Of a stretch of 64,000 nucleotides of DNA, positions 7,865 to 16,960 are shown piece by piece. Numbering within the stretch: the stretch's first letter is position 1; every line of letters starts with the position of its first letter. Position numbers and translations under genes: made by a program. The DNA is taken from positions 15,672 to 79,671 of the forward strand of contig CAMUJF010000012.1 in the NCBI GenBank assembly GCA_947089135.1, in the 5' to 3' direction. The stretch comes from an uncultured Clostridia bacterium (GTDB lineage Bacteria > Bacillota > Clostridia > Oscillospirales > Ruminococcaceae). The notes beneath the pieces are model-generated. The model was not told the DNA's origin and ran no database searches. It saw only the letters and a program-made list of their open reading frames with translations.

Positions 7865-9187
7865 ATGAAAAAAAATAAAATTATCTCCGCGCTTGCGGCG
7901 GCGTTTTGTTCCGTTTTTATGGCAGGATGCTCTTTAGGCGGTTCAGTCGATTCTCTGCTGTCCCCTCCGAGGCTTTCCGAGGAGCAAAACGCGGTCTATG
8001 ACGCTCTTATCAGGTCCGCGGGAAAGGATATACGGCTCAAGTACCCGCGTTCGGGCGAGTACCGCTCGGCGTTTGTTTTTGCAAATATAGACAGCGAGCC
8101 CGACCGCGAAGCTATTGTTTTCTACGAGAAAGCCGGGGAAACAGAGGGCGGAGGAAACGTCCGCATAAATATCATCGACCGCCGCGGAGGCAAGTGGACA
8201 AGCGTTTACGACCATGCGGGAGCGGGTACGGGCATCGACAGAATAATTTTTTCCGAGCTGGGCGGAATCGGAAGACAAAGCGTTATCATCGGATACACGC
8301 TGCTGTCGGGGGAGAGAAGCGTTCAGGTGTACGATTACGAGGACGGTATGCTCACTTCAAAATATTCCGATACCTACAGCACCATGTTTACCGCCGATCT
8401 TGAACGGGACGGAAAGAACGAGCTTATACTCATACGTCCCGGAAACCAGATGAAAAAGGCTTCGGTAAGCCTGATCTCCATAGACCCCGAAAGCGGCGGC
8501 GTGCTTGAAACAAGCAGCGTTGCTCTTGACGAGTCGGCATCGGAATTTGTAAGCGTTGCCGCCGGATATGTGGGAAAAGAAACTCCCGCCGTTTTTATCG
8601 ACGGACTTTCGGGGGGGCAGCTCACCACCGAGATAATATATTCCGTGGACGGTCAGCTCAGGAATCCTCTTTATCTGGGTGAATCCGGTCTTATAGAAAA
8701 AACGCGCCGTCCCGCAGGTTATACCTGCACAGATATTGATCTTGACGGAGTGATAGAAATACCCACGCTGTCCCTTTTTCCCGGATATTCCGAGGACTCT
8801 GCGGGCACGAAGCTTTACAGCGCCGACTGGAATATTTTCGACAACTACAGCATTACAAAAAAATATTCAAGCTTCTATAACATCGGCGAGGGGTACTGCT
8901 TTATCCTGCCGAGCCGCTGGGACGGAGTTGTTACGGCGAAAAAGGATTCGGCAACCGGTGAAGTGGTATTTTGCAAATTCAGGACCGACCTGCTTAACAG
9001 CACGGTGGAGCTGCTGAGGATAGCCGTGGCTTCCGAGGAGGAGACAGGCGCGCTTCTGGAAGAGGGCTACATGGTGCTGAAAAGCAACAACAAAACCAAT
9101 TATCTTGTAAAATGTCCCGATATTGAGGACGAGCCTCTCGTACTTACGGGAACGGAAATAAGCAACAGCCTGTATCTTATGGCATAA
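7865..9187 (+). CDS. Lipoprotein upstream of a two-component system
   Basis: 440 residues from ATG 7865 (GAGGGGG 11 bp upstream). Signal peptide with lipobox FMAGC at about residues 18-22, so it is anchored to the outer face of the membrane. The body contains repeated Asp/Gly-rich segments such as NIDSEPDREAIVFYE, ADLERDGKNELILI and TDIDLDGVIEIPT, which look like FG-GAP/VCBS-type beta-propeller repeats. It ends 68 bp before a response regulator gene and may share its transcript, which makes a sensory or accessory role possible but unproven. Confidence 0.75.
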   Translation: MKKNKIISALAAAFCSVFMAGCSLGGSVDSLLSPPRLSEEQNAVYDALIRSAGKDIRLKYPRSGEYRSAFVFANIDSEPDREAIVFYEKAGETEGGGNVRINIIDRRGGKWTSVYDHAGAGTGIDRIIFSELGGIGRQSVIIGYTLLSGERSVQVYDYEDGMLTSKYSDTYSTMFTADLERDGKNELILIRPGNQMKKASVSLISIDPESGGVLETSSVALDESASEFVSVAAGYVGKETPAVFIDGLSGGQLTTEIIYSVDGQLRNPLYLGESGLIEKTRRPAGYTCTDIDLDGVIEIPTLSLFPGYSEDSAGTKLYSADWNIFDNYSITKKYSSFYNIGEGYCFILPSRWDGVVTAKKDSATGEVVFCKFRTDLLNSTVELLRIAVASEEETGALLEEGYMVLKSNNKTNYLVKCPDIEDEPLVLTGTEISNSLYLMA

Positions 9188-9255
9188 CTTTACAGCTGCG
9201 GAGTACGCCTTGGAGCGGCTCACGGCGCCACTAACCGAAAGAAAGGATAGATATT

Positions 9256-9969
9256 ATGAAACGCATACTTGTCTGCGAGGACGAAGACGTTATCCGCGAC
9301 TTTGTGGTAATAAATCTTAAACGCGCCGGCTACGACGTGGTTGACGTGAACTGCGGCGAGGAGGCAATTAAAGTTTTCGATTCCGAACACGGCGATTTTG
9401 ACATTGCTCTGCTGGACATCATGATGCCCGGAATTGACGGTTTTCAGGTCTGCAAGGCGCTGCGCAAAAGAAGCAGCACCTTAGGCATTATCATGCTTTC
9501 CGCCAAGACTCAGGAAATGGATAAGGTAAGCGGTCTTATGCTCGGCGCGGACGACTACATAACAAAGCCGTTCTCACCGTCGGAGCTTACAGCCCGCATA
9601 GACGCGATCTACCGCAGGGTAAGCATGAGCGTTGCCCGCGACGAGGACGAAGCCGCTACTATCGAGTCGGGACCTTTCCTGCTGAACCTTAAAAGCAGAA
9701 CTGTGGCGAAAAACGGCGTGCCTGTCGACCTCACTCAGGTGGAGTACCAGATAATGGAGTACTTCATGAACAATCAGGATACCGCTCTCGACAGAAGCTC
9801 TATCCTTACTCACATATGGGGTGAAAACTATTACGGAGACGACAAGATAGTTGACGTTAATATCCGCCGTATCAGAATGAAGATAGAGGACGAACCGTCC
9901 AACCCGAAATATATATCCACAATATGGGGGTTCGGCTACAAGTGGTCCGTCAAGGAAGACAAGAATTGA
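9256..9969 (+). CDS. OmpR/PhoB-family response regulator
   Basis: 237 residues. Receiver domain at 1-120 with acidic pocket (CEDED), phosphoacceptor Asp54 in LLDIMMPG, and conserved Lys104 in TKPFS. A winged-helix DNA-binding domain occupies about 140-232, ending in the family signature VDVNIRRIRMKIED and the YISTIWGFGYKW wing. It should be phosphorylated by the histidine kinase encoded 87 bp downstream and act as a transcription factor. The overall type is PhoB/WalR-like; targets cannot be deduced. Confidence 0.92.
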   Translation: MKRILVCEDEDVIRDFVVINLKRAGYDVVDVNCGEEAIKVFDSEHGDFDIALLDIMMPGIDGFQVCKALRKRSSTLGIIMLSAKTQEMDKVSGLMLGADDYITKPFSPSELTARIDAIYRRVSMSVARDEDEAATIESGPFLLNLKSRTVAKNGVPVDLTQVEYQIMEYFMNNQDTALDRSSILTHIWGENYYGDDKIVDVNIRRIRMKIEDEPSNPKYISTIWGFGYKWSVKEDKN

Positions 9970-10056
9970 ACAAAGTAATTAATTACTGATTACAGATACT
10001 GCAGGACGGAAAGCATATTCCTAATGCGCATAAAAATGAACAGGCGGTGAAAAACA

Positions 10057-11466
10057 TTGCGGAAGTCAAATATTACAAGGCGCTGGCTTGTAAACAATCT
10101 GGGCGTTATCTCCGCCATGCTTTTCGCGCTTGTTATAGGCGGTACGCTTTTTGTGCGTACCTATTATTACAGCACCGCAAGACAGTATATGACCTCCCGT
10201 ATGAATATGGTGTCCAACATTCTGCTGCGTTCCTACAACGACCCGTCCGCAAGCTTTTCTGCGGAACTTCGTTCTGTAGTAGAAAACTGGTCGGAAAAGG
10301 ACAAAATGGAGCTTATGGTCATAAGCAGAAAGGGAGGCGTGGGGCTTACCTCATCGGGTTTTATCCCCGAATACAAGCTTGACAGCATGACCGATTACGC
10401 CGACGCTGCTGCAAGCGGTTCCGGCTACTACACAGGAAAAACCGAAAGCGGCGAAAAAATTATGGCGGTGTGCGTTATGCTTCCCGAAAACGATTCCGGA
10501 TATGCCGCGATGAGAATGGTATCCTCGCTGGAGGAGATCAACAGGAACATTACAAGCATTGCTCTTACCCTTGCTGCTGTCTGTCTGACCATACTTGCGC
10601 TGATGTTCGTTTCGGGACTTTATTTCGTAAAATCTATCGTTATCCCTGTGCGGCAGATAGGCTCTACGGCGAGGCGGTACGCAGTGGGAGACTTTTCCGT
10701 ACGCATTACCAAAAAGAACGACGATGAGATCGGCGAGCTGTGCGATATCGTCAACCACATGGCGAGCGAGCTTGCTCTGTCCGAGACAATGAAAAACGAA
10801 TTTATTTCCAGTGTTTCCCATGAGCTGAGGACTCCCCTGACAGCCATAAAGGGCTGGGCTGAGACCATAGGCAGTATGCCAGGCGACGCGGAGACAGTTG
10901 CAAAGGGAATGAGGGTCATCGGCAGCGAAAGCGAAAGGCTTTCCGAAATGGTTGAGGAGCTTCTGGATTTTTCACGTATGCAGAACGGACGGTTCAGTCT
11001 TAATAAAACCACAATGGACGTTCTTGCCGAGCTTGGGGACGCGGTGCTCATCTATACCGAAAAAGCGAAGCGGGAGGGTATCGAAGTCCTGTACGAGGAG
11101 CCTGATATGCTGCCATTTGTGTACGGCGACAAGAACCGTATCAGGCAGGTATTTATAAACGTTATCGACAACGCAATAAAGTATTCCGACAAGGGCGGGG
11201 TGGTATCGGTGCAGGCGATAATGTCCGATGCGGAGCATATCGAGGTGGACGTGTCCGATACGGGCTGCGGAATAAGCGAGCAGGATCTGCCGAAAGTCAA
11301 GACAAAATTCTACAAGGCTAACCATACCCGCCGCGGCAGCGGAATAGGTCTTGCGGTTGCGGACGAGATAATAGCCATGCACGGCGGCAAGCTTGAAATT
11401 TTCAGCAGGCAGGGCAAGGGTACGACGGTTACTATAACGCTGCCCGTGCAGAAGTCGAAAGATTAA
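10057..11466 (+). CDS. Sensor histidine kinase (HAMP, HisKA, HATPase)
   Basis: 469 residues from TTG 10057, preceded by AGGCGGTGA; no in-frame ATG with a ribosome site exists. Transmembrane helices at about 15-38 and 166-190 bracket an extracytoplasmic sensor of about 125 residues. HAMP follows at about 192-245, then HisKA with phosphoacceptor His255 in SVSHELRTPLTAIKG. The ATPase domain has the N box VINVIDNAIKYSD, G1 DTGCGISEQDLP and G2 GSGIGLAVADE. It is the cognate kinase of the response regulator just upstream. The order lipoprotein-regulator-kinase suggests one cell-envelope signalling unit; the stimulus is unknown. Confidence 0.92.
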   Translation: MRKSNITRRWLVNNLGVISAMLFALVIGGTLFVRTYYYSTARQYMTSRMNMVSNILLRSYNDPSASFSAELRSVVENWSEKDKMELMVISRKGGVGLTSSGFIPEYKLDSMTDYADAAASGSGYYTGKTESGEKIMAVCVMLPENDSGYAAMRMVSSLEEINRNITSIALTLAAVCLTILALMFVSGLYFVKSIVIPVRQIGSTARRYAVGDFSVRITKKNDDEIGELCDIVNHMASELALSETMKNEFISSVSHELRTPLTAIKGWAETIGSMPGDAETVAKGMRVIGSESERLSEMVEELLDFSRMQNGRFSLNKTTMDVLAELGDAVLIYTEKAKREGIEVLYEEPDMLPFVYGDKNRIRQVFINVIDNAIKYSDKGGVVSVQAIMSDAEHIEVDVSDTGCGISEQDLPKVKTKFYKANHTRRGSGIGLAVADEIIAMHGGKLEIFSRQGKGTTVTITLPVQKSKD

Positions 11467-11545
11467 CATAGGACACAGCAGGGCGGATGCCTGTATTGAC
11501 ATATGCCATGTCTCATTCAAATATGAAAGGAATAATATACAAAAA

Positions 11546-12505
11546 ATGAACGAAGAAAAAAATTGCACAAAAGAATGCTTTAAATCCAAAATAGGAGGTC
11601 AGGCTCTTATCGAGGGAGTCTATATGCGGGGCATTACCACCGCGGCAATGGCGTGCAGACTTCCCAACGGCACGATAGACGTGGAGCAGTGGGCTGTAAA
11701 AAACGGCAAGGACGCTCCATGGTACAGAAAAGCTCCCTTTGTCAGGGGTTGCATAAACTTTGTTGCAAGTCTTGTAGAGGGTATAAGGTGCACTATGAAG
11801 TCCGCGGAAAAGCAAATCGGCGAGGACGAAGAGGAGGAAGAACTTTCCAAATTCGAGCAGTGGCTCACCGATAAATTCGGGGACAAGCTTGTTAACGTGA
11901 TAATGATAATTTCCGTGGTAATCGCGCTGGCGTTTTCGCTGATAGTTTTCAAAGGCGGGCCTATCCTTGTTGCAGACCTTATTGAGCGTTTGGGAGCTTC
12001 CGAAAGCGCGCGTCCCGTTATAGAGGGTTTTGTGCGGCTTGCGTTGGTGGTGGGTTATATGTATGCTATTTCCTTTATGGGAAGCATAAAGACTACTTTT
12101 ATGTACCACGGCGCAGAGCATAAATCAATTGCCTGCTACGAAGCGCGCGAGGAGCTGACGGTAGAAAATGTAAAAAAGCACACCCGTTTCCACCCGCGCT
12201 GCGGAACAAGCTTTATCCTTATAGTACTCATAATAAGCGTTATCGTGGGTATCTTCCTGCCGAGGAATAATATGTGGATACGCTTCGGAGTGCAAATGCT
12301 CTGTCTTATCCCCGAAGCCTCCGTAGCCTACGAAATAATCAAGCTTGCGGGACGGTTCGACAATGTTTTTACAAGGATAATTTCCGCTCCCGGACTGTGG
12401 CTGCAAAGGATCACCACCAAGGAGCCCAACGACAAGCAGATAGAGGTAGCTATCGCCGCCTTGGAGCCATGCCTCCCGAAAGAGGGCGAGGAGGACAAAT
12501 GGTGA
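11546..12505 (+). CDS. DUF1385 (YqhQ-like) membrane protein
   Basis: 319 residues. The N-terminal signature KIGGQALIEGVYMRG at about residues 15-29 and the central FMYHGAEHKSIACYE (about 190-205) with the following HTRFHPRCGTSFIL define the DUF1385 family, also called YqhQ. Four to five hydrophobic segments lie between about 115 and 260. The His/Glu/Cys-rich motifs suggest metal binding. The biochemical role is not established; members are common in Clostridia and Bacilli, often close to prfA/prmC, which are not seen here. AAAGGAAT lies 17 bp upstream of the ATG, so the start is plausible rather than certain. Confidence 0.88.
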   Translation: MNEEKNCTKECFKSKIGGQALIEGVYMRGITTAAMACRLPNGTIDVEQWAVKNGKDAPWYRKAPFVRGCINFVASLVEGIRCTMKSAEKQIGEDEEEEELSKFEQWLTDKFGDKLVNVIMIISVVIALAFSLIVFKGGPILVADLIERLGASESARPVIEGFVRLALVVGYMYAISFMGSIKTTFMYHGAEHKSIACYEAREELTVENVKKHTRFHPRCGTSFILIVLIISVIVGIFLPRNNMWIRFGVQMLCLIPEASVAYEIIKLAGRFDNVFTRIISAPGLWLQRITTKEPNDKQIEVAIAALEPCLPKEGEEDKW

Positions 12506-12526
12506 TCACGGTATAACGATCGGCAT

Positions 12527-12575
12527 ACCGGCTTTGCATTTTGTAATTGTGAAGCCGGTCTGTTTGTTTATCGTA
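12527..12575 (+). terminator. Terminator after the DUF1385 gene
   Basis: ACCGGCTT (12527-12534) pairs with AAGCCGGT (12552-12559), followed by a T-rich tract ending in TTTTTTTG. Confidence 0.65.
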
Positions 12576-12645
12576 TTTTTTTGTGTTTACGTGCGGCTGC
12601 TGTCGGCGGAGTAAAAAAATATAGGAGCAAAATTTAATTTTTCCG

Positions 12646-12674
12646 TTGACTTTTTCCCGATTTTGTATTATTAT
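12646..12674 (+). promoter_or_regulatory. Promoter of the lipoprotein gene at 12724
   Basis: TTGACT at 12646-12651, 17-bp spacer, TATTAT at 12669-12674 in an AT-rich tract; 49 bp upstream of the start codon. Confidence 0.6.
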
Positions 12675-12723
12675 ATAAATAATTGTATTTTATATAATAT
12701 CTTCTGTAAAGGAATGATTGAAA

Positions 12724-13407
12724 ATGAAAAAGATTATTTCTGTTCTGACAGCGCTCATCATGACAACGGCTATCTTTGCAGCCTGCGGAAAGGACGAAAC
12801 CGAAGTTCCCGAAAACGTGTATTCCGGCATTCTGACCAAGGTCAAGCTGGGTATGCCAATGACGAAAATAGTATCCCTCCAGCCCGACGGAGTAACTCTT
12901 AACTTCGAGACCGACACAAGGCTTTGGAGCGTAAACAGCGATACCGAGATCATGGAACTGCGCGAGGTCGTTCCTGCCGACAACCCTGTCTACTACGTTG
13001 AGGACTCTATTATTACATACGATTTCAAGACCGTTAAGGGCGACGAAAACATCTATCTCTGCGGCTATATGTCCGAGGCGTACTGCTGTCTCGAACGTCA
13101 GACCGCACGGGACTTCTTTGACAAAAAGACTGCCGAGCTTGCCGCAAAACACGGCGTTGAGGCGGCTGGAGCCCAGACAGGTACCGAAGATATCGACATG
13201 GAGCTTGTTTATACTCAGAGATATGACTGTCCCTCCTACACGGTAATATTTACCATGAAAGAAAAGTACGACACCGTAGAGGGCGTTGACGGTTATTACG
13301 GCAGCTACTTCTCTATAGAGGTCAAGGAGAAGGACGTTAAGACCGAGACTCCGATTACTACGGAAAGCGGCGGCGACAAGAAAGAGACCGAAGCTAAGGA
13401 GGAGTAA
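12724..13407 (+). CDS. Small lipoprotein
   Basis: 227 residues from ATG 12724 (AAAGGA 10 bp upstream; an in-frame TTG two codons earlier is the alternative). MKKIISVLTALIMTTAIFAAC is a lipoprotein signal with the lipid-modified Cys in FAAC. The mature part begins with a TKVKLGMPMTKIVSLQPDGV segment that resembles the small DUF/BLIP-like repeats of exported proteins of this group. It ends in a Lys/Glu/Thr-rich tail. Two bases separate its stop from the start of the isomerase-like gene, so the two are translationally linked, but no functional connection is obvious. Confidence 0.72.
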   Translation: MKKIISVLTALIMTTAIFAACGKDETEVPENVYSGILTKVKLGMPMTKIVSLQPDGVTLNFETDTRLWSVNSDTEIMELREVVPADNPVYYVEDSIITYDFKTVKGDENIYLCGYMSEAYCCLERQTARDFFDKKTAELAAKHGVEAAGAQTGTEDIDMELVYTQRYDCPSYTVIFTMKEKYDTVEGVDGYYGSYFSIEVKEKDVKTETPITTESGGDKKETEAKEE

Positions 13408-13409
13408 TA

Positions 13410-14894
13410 ATGAATACCCAAAATATGCCTGTTGTAAAACTCGGTATCTGCGCGGTGAGCCGCGACTGCTTCCCTATGGAGCTGTCCGCACGCCGAAGAG
13501 CAGCCGTTGTGAAAGCTTGCAATGAAAAGAATATCGAGATATACGAGTGTCCGGTTACCGTTGAGAACGAGAAGCATATGCTTGCTGCCGTTGAGGACAT
13601 GAAAAAGGCCGGAGTAAACGCTCTTGTGATGTATCTTGGCAACTTTGGTCCGGAGACCTCCGAGACATTGCTTGCAAAGACCTTCGGCGCTCCTGTGATG
13701 TTCGCGGCTGCCGCCGAGGAAAGCTCAGACACGCTTGTGGACGGCAGAGGGGACGCTTACTGCGGAATGCTCAATGAAAGCTACAATCTGGGTCTGCGGA
13801 ACGTTAAGGCGTACATTCCCGAATATCCCGTGGGGACTGCTTCCGAGATCGCGGACATGATAGCGGATTTTGTCCCTGTGGCAAGAACCTTGCTTGGACT
13901 GGCAAATCTCAAAATTATTTCTTTCGGACCGCGTCCGCAGGATTTTCTTGCCTGCAACGCGCCTATCCGTCAGCTTTACAATATCGGCGCGGAAATAGAG
14001 GAAAATTCAGAGCTTGACCTGTTTGCGTCTTACAACGAGCACGCGGTGGACGAGCGAATACCGAACGTTATTGCCGATATGGAAAAGGAGCTTGGGGACG
14101 GCAACAAAATGGCGGGTATCCTGCCGAAGCTTGCGCAGTACGAGCTTACTCTCCTTGACTGGGCTGAAGCTCACAAGGGCAGCCGCGAATATGTTGTTTT
14201 CGCAAACAAGTGCTGGCCTGCGTTCCAGACTCAGTTTGGATTTGTACCCTGTTACGTTAACAGCCGTCTCGGCGCAATGGGCATACCAGTTGCATGCGAG
14301 GTTGACATTTGGGGCGCGCTCAGCGAATTTATCGGACAGTGCGTTTCCGACGACGCGGTTACCTTGCTTGACATCAACAACAGCGTCCCCGCGGATATGT
14401 ACCTGAACGAAATAAAGGGCAAATTTGACTATAAGCATACCGACACTTTTATGGGATTCCACTGCGGTAATACTCCTGCGTGCAAGCTTTCAAGCCGCAC
14501 AATGAAGTATCAGCTCATCATGCACCGCGGTCTTGAACCAGACAAGGAACCCGACATCACGAGGGGGACTCTTGAGGGCGACATCGCTCCGTCGGATATC
14601 ACGTTTTTCCGTCTCCAGAGCACTGCGGACGCTAAGCTCCGCGCATATGTTGCGGAGGGCGAGATACTTCCTGTTGCGACAAAAAGCTTCGGCGGCATAG
14701 GCGTGTTTGCCATAAAGGAAATGGGACGTTTCTACCGTCATGTGCTTATTGAGGGAAGATATCCCCACCACGGCGCGGTAACGTTCGCTCACAACGGAAA
14801 GGCTTTGTGGAACGTTTTCCGTTACCTTGGAGTTGAGGAGATCGGCTTCAATCAGCCTGCGGGAATGTTATACAAATCAGAATGTCCATTCTAA
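13410..14894 (+). CDS. L-fucose/L-arabinose isomerase-family protein
   Basis: 494 residues, in the usual range for this fold. The N-terminal 160 residues are the Rossmann-like substrate-recognition domain; the C-terminal half matches the fucose isomerase C-terminal domain, with CWPAFQTQFGFVPC (about 268-281), the acidic AMGIPVACEVDIWGA metal-site region (about 290-304) and MGFHCGNTPACKL (about 350-362). Enzymes of this fold interconvert ketoses and aldoses with Mn2+. Many relatives in gut Clostridia have no proven substrate, so L-fucose itself should not be assumed. There is no kinase, aldolase or transporter gene alongside, which weakens any assignment to a catabolic pathway. Confidence 0.8.
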   Translation: MNTQNMPVVKLGICAVSRDCFPMELSARRRAAVVKACNEKNIEIYECPVTVENEKHMLAAVEDMKKAGVNALVMYLGNFGPETSETLLAKTFGAPVMFAAAAEESSDTLVDGRGDAYCGMLNESYNLGLRNVKAYIPEYPVGTASEIADMIADFVPVARTLLGLANLKIISFGPRPQDFLACNAPIRQLYNIGAEIEENSELDLFASYNEHAVDERIPNVIADMEKELGDGNKMAGILPKLAQYELTLLDWAEAHKGSREYVVFANKCWPAFQTQFGFVPCYVNSRLGAMGIPVACEVDIWGALSEFIGQCVSDDAVTLLDINNSVPADMYLNEIKGKFDYKHTDTFMGFHCGNTPACKLSSRTMKYQLIMHRGLEPDKEPDITRGTLEGDIAPSDITFFRLQSTADAKLRAYVAEGEILPVATKSFGGIGVFAIKEMGRFYRHVLIEGRYPHHGAVTFAHNGKALWNVFRYLGVEEIGFNQPAGMLYKSECPF

Positions 14895-14914
14895 AATATA
14901 CAGATCGTAAATTA

Positions 14915-15046
14915 TAAATGCTGTGAAGCGGGGAACGCCCCGCGGACTTAAGGTCACCCCCGCCGTTAATTATTCCGAACTTTTAATTTTGCGCTGCCCC
15001 CTCAAGGGGGCGGACAGACTTGTTTTAAATCTTAAATGCTGTGAAG
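14915..15046. repeat. Repeats and GC-rich hairpins ahead of the T-box
   Basis: TAAATGCTGTGAAG occurs at 14915-14928 and again at 15033-15046. Between the copies are two compact hairpins, GCGGGG/CCCCGC (14928-14943) and GCCCCC/GGGGGC (14996-15011). No gene is visible in 14895-15060 and I could not place the promoter of the T-box transcript with confidence. Confidence 0.5.
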
Positions 15047-15060
15047 TGAAAAAGTAACCG

Positions 15061-15284
15061 TTGTTATCGGATAAAGAGAGTTCTTGGTAGGTGCGAAAGG
15101 ACGGAGAGACGGCGGCGAATACATCACAGAGCTTGTGTCCCGAACAGAGTAGGGGTATGCGGTTCACGCCCGTTAAAGCGTTTCAAGGTCGGCAATATGG
15201 GTCAAGGCTCAGCCTTGCCGATAAACTGAGGTGGTAACGCGATAATTCGCCCTCATCAGCCGAACGGTTGGTGAGGGCATTTTT
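15061..15284 (+). promoter_or_regulatory. T-box leader, tyrosine (UAC) specifier
   Basis: The 5' strand of stem I begins GATAAAGAGAG. The specifier loop reads GAA-UAC-A (15117-15123), so the codon at 15120-15122 is UAC, tyrosine. The T-box TGGTAACGCG is at 15232-15241 (one base from TGGNACCGCG) and its UGGU would pair with ACCA of tRNA-Tyr. CTGAGG and GCG pair with CGC and CCTCA to form the antiterminator around the T-box bulge. The same CCTCA pairs instead with TGAGG in the terminator GCCCTCA/TGAGGGC (15249-15278), followed by ATTTTTAG. It should sense uncharged tRNA-Tyr and allow readthrough. The next gene is not tyrS, which lies 3.4 kb on. Confidence 0.88.
15249..15284 (+). terminator. T-box terminator hairpin
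   Basis: GCCCTCA (15249-15255) pairs with TGAGGGC (15272-15278), extended by AGCC/GGTT, then ATTTTTAG. It is mutually exclusive with the antiterminator described for the T-box leader. Confidence 0.85.
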
Positions 15285-15319
15285 AGTTGACAGTTGACAA
15301 TTTTGGGGGAGGAATTGTT

Positions 15320-15823
15320 ATGACAGCAAAATTTGACAGACCGGAAATAATAGACAATATTATTATAGCATTGTTTTTGGTAATGATTGTGGCTATGTTT
15401 ATAGTTGGCTTTTCGCTTGAAAATGAACTTTGGATGTTTCTACCCGCTGCTGTATTTTTAGTGATAATGTATATTTTATTGACTTTTCACGGCGAAATAA
15501 TCGCGAGAGAAAAGGGCGTGGTCGTTATTTATACTTTTGGCGGCAAAAGGGTAGGAAAAAAGTTTATTGCATATAAAGACATAGACCGCACCGAATGCGG
15601 CGTCAAAACCGGCGGCGACAGATGGGGCAGGGTTCACTACACTATGACATTCACCATAAAAATGAAAGGCGTTTCAAGAATTACCGTATTTAAGAGCCTT
15701 GACATAAGCGCAAATTTTCCCGCAACCGAACCCGACAAGTACAAAGAATATCTTCACGAACAGCCGCTTATGCAAATCTCTCACTATATCGACAATAAGC
15801 TACATTTGAACACGTCCGCGTAA
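15320..15823 (+). CDS. Two-helix membrane protein with PH-like tail
   Basis: 167 residues from ATG 15320, with GGGGGAGGA 7 bp upstream. Two hydrophobic segments at about 15-34 and 40-58 are followed by a soluble beta-rich region starting GEIIAREKGVVVIYTFGGKR that resembles bacterial PH-like domains found after paired helices. Exact function unknown. It is the first gene behind the tyrosine T-box terminator, so on present layout its expression should rise on tyrosine starvation, which would be odd for this kind of protein. It is 10 bp upstream of the radical SAM gene. Confidence 0.7.
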   Translation: MTAKFDRPEIIDNIIIALFLVMIVAMFIVGFSLENELWMFLPAAVFLVIMYILLTFHGEIIAREKGVVVIYTFGGKRVGKKFIAYKDIDRTECGVKTGGDRWGRVHYTMTFTIKMKGVSRITVFKSLDISANFPATEPDKYKEYLHEQPLMQISHYIDNKLHLNTSA

Positions 15824-15833
15824 CGGAGGAAAT

Positions 15834-16721
15834 ATGAAAACAGTACCCGCAAAAACAATACTGCAAAAGAACAAGTCCTCGGACTGGTTCGGCAGCGACT
15901 ATAACATGAACCTATACAAGGGCTGCTGCCACGGCTGCATTTACTGTGACAGCCGCAGTGACTGCTATCGCATTGACGATTTCGGCACGGTCAGGGCAAA
16001 GGAAAACTGCCTGCAAATTCTCCGTGACGAGCTGCGGCGCAAGGTCAGGACGGGCATTGTGGGTACGGGAGCAATGTGCGATCCCTACAATCCCTTTGAG
16101 GCGGAGGAGCAGCTTACCCGCCACGCTTTGGAGCTTATCGACGCGTTCGAGTTCGGGGTACACGCGCTGACGAAAAGCAGTCTTATTGCAAGGGACGCGG
16201 ATATTTTTTGCAGTATCGCAGAGCATTCCCCCGTGCTGTGTCAGGTAACGGTAACGGCGGCAGATGATAAACTTTCCGCTCTTGTTGAACCCAACGTAAG
16301 CGTGACTTCCGAGCGGCTTGAAGCGATAGCAAAGCTGTCCGAAAGCGGCTTGTCCACGGGGGTAGTTATGACCCCGTTGCTGCCGTTTATCGAGGACACC
16401 GAGGAGAACGTGCTGGGGATAGTCCGCATGGCAAAGGAGTGCGGCGCAAGGTCGGTGTACCCCATGTTCGGGCTGACCATACGCAGCGGACAAAGGGAGT
16501 ATTTTTATCAAAAGTTAGAGGAAAATTTCCCCGGCAGCGGACTGGCGGAGAGGTACGAAAAAACATTCGAGGAGCGGTACGTGTGCAATTCCCCACACAT
16601 AAAAAGGCTGTGGAAAGTCTTTTCGGAGGAATGCCAAAGACTGGGACTGTTGTACGAAATGAAAGACATCATCGCGGCGTACAAGCTTGGTTATGGTGAT
16701 AGTCAATTATCGTTTTTCTGA
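15834..16721 (+). CDS. SPL-family radical SAM protein
   Basis: 295 residues. The Cx3Cx2C cluster motif CCHGCIYC lies at about residues 31-38, with NMNLYKGC just before it, as in the spore photoproduct lyase-related (SplB/Rv2578c) group. It should bind one 4Fe-4S cluster and S-adenosylmethionine and generate a 5'-deoxyadenosyl radical. The sequence MCDPYNPFE (about 82-90) and the LTKSSLIARD strand fit this family. Whether it repairs spore photoproduct is not shown; most short members have no known substrate. It has AACGGAGG upstream and shares a transcript with the membrane protein. Confidence 0.83.
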   Translation: MKTVPAKTILQKNKSSDWFGSDYNMNLYKGCCHGCIYCDSRSDCYRIDDFGTVRAKENCLQILRDELRRKVRTGIVGTGAMCDPYNPFEAEEQLTRHALELIDAFEFGVHALTKSSLIARDADIFCSIAEHSPVLCQVTVTAADDKLSALVEPNVSVTSERLEAIAKLSESGLSTGVVMTPLLPFIEDTEENVLGIVRMAKECGARSVYPMFGLTIRSGQREYFYQKLEENFPGSGLAERYEKTFEERYVCNSPHIKRLWKVFSEECQRLGLLYEMKDIIAAYKLGYGDSQLSFF

Positions 16722-16730
16722 CGGAAAAAT

Positions 16731-16762
16731 AAAAGGCGCAAAGCCTTTGCTTTACGCCTTTT
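16731..16762. terminator. Bidirectional terminator
   Basis: AAAAGGCG-C-AAAGC (16731-16744) pairs with GCTTT-A-CGCCTTTT (16749-16762). On the minus strand it is followed by TTTTATTTTT and ends the 56-residue gene; on the plus strand it follows the radical SAM gene. It separates the T-box transcript from everything downstream. Confidence 0.7.
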
Positions 16763-16778
16763 GCAATATTATTTAATA

Positions 16779-16949
16779 TTATTTAATGTCCAATTCGGTT
16801 GTAACAATACCCATTGACTCAAGTTTTACCTTGACAAGCTTCAATTGGTATTCGGTTTCCTTTTTGGCATCATCGGAAGTTAAAATACGCTGCAAGTCTG
16901 CGTATTGATCGATCAAAATGGTAGGCAATTCCTTTTCGTTTATAATCAC
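16779..16949 (-). CDS. 56-residue orphan protein with its own promoter
   Basis: GTG 16949 to TAA 16779, 56 codons. It starts MIINEKELPTILIDQYADLQ and ends VTTELDIK; it is charged and mostly helical, with no membrane segment, Cys cluster or known domain that I recognise. GGGTGG lies directly upstream. It is supported less by protein similarity than by its setting: a sigma-A promoter 17 bp-spaced, an operator-like palindrome and a terminator, all arranged for this short frame on the minus strand, opposite to its neighbours. It could be a small regulator, possibly acting on the palindrome, but that is a guess. Confidence 0.55.
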   Translation of the reverse strand: MIINEKELPTILIDQYADLQRILTSDDAKKETEYQLKLVKVKLESMGIVTTELDIK

Positions 16950-16960
16950 ACCACCCTACA

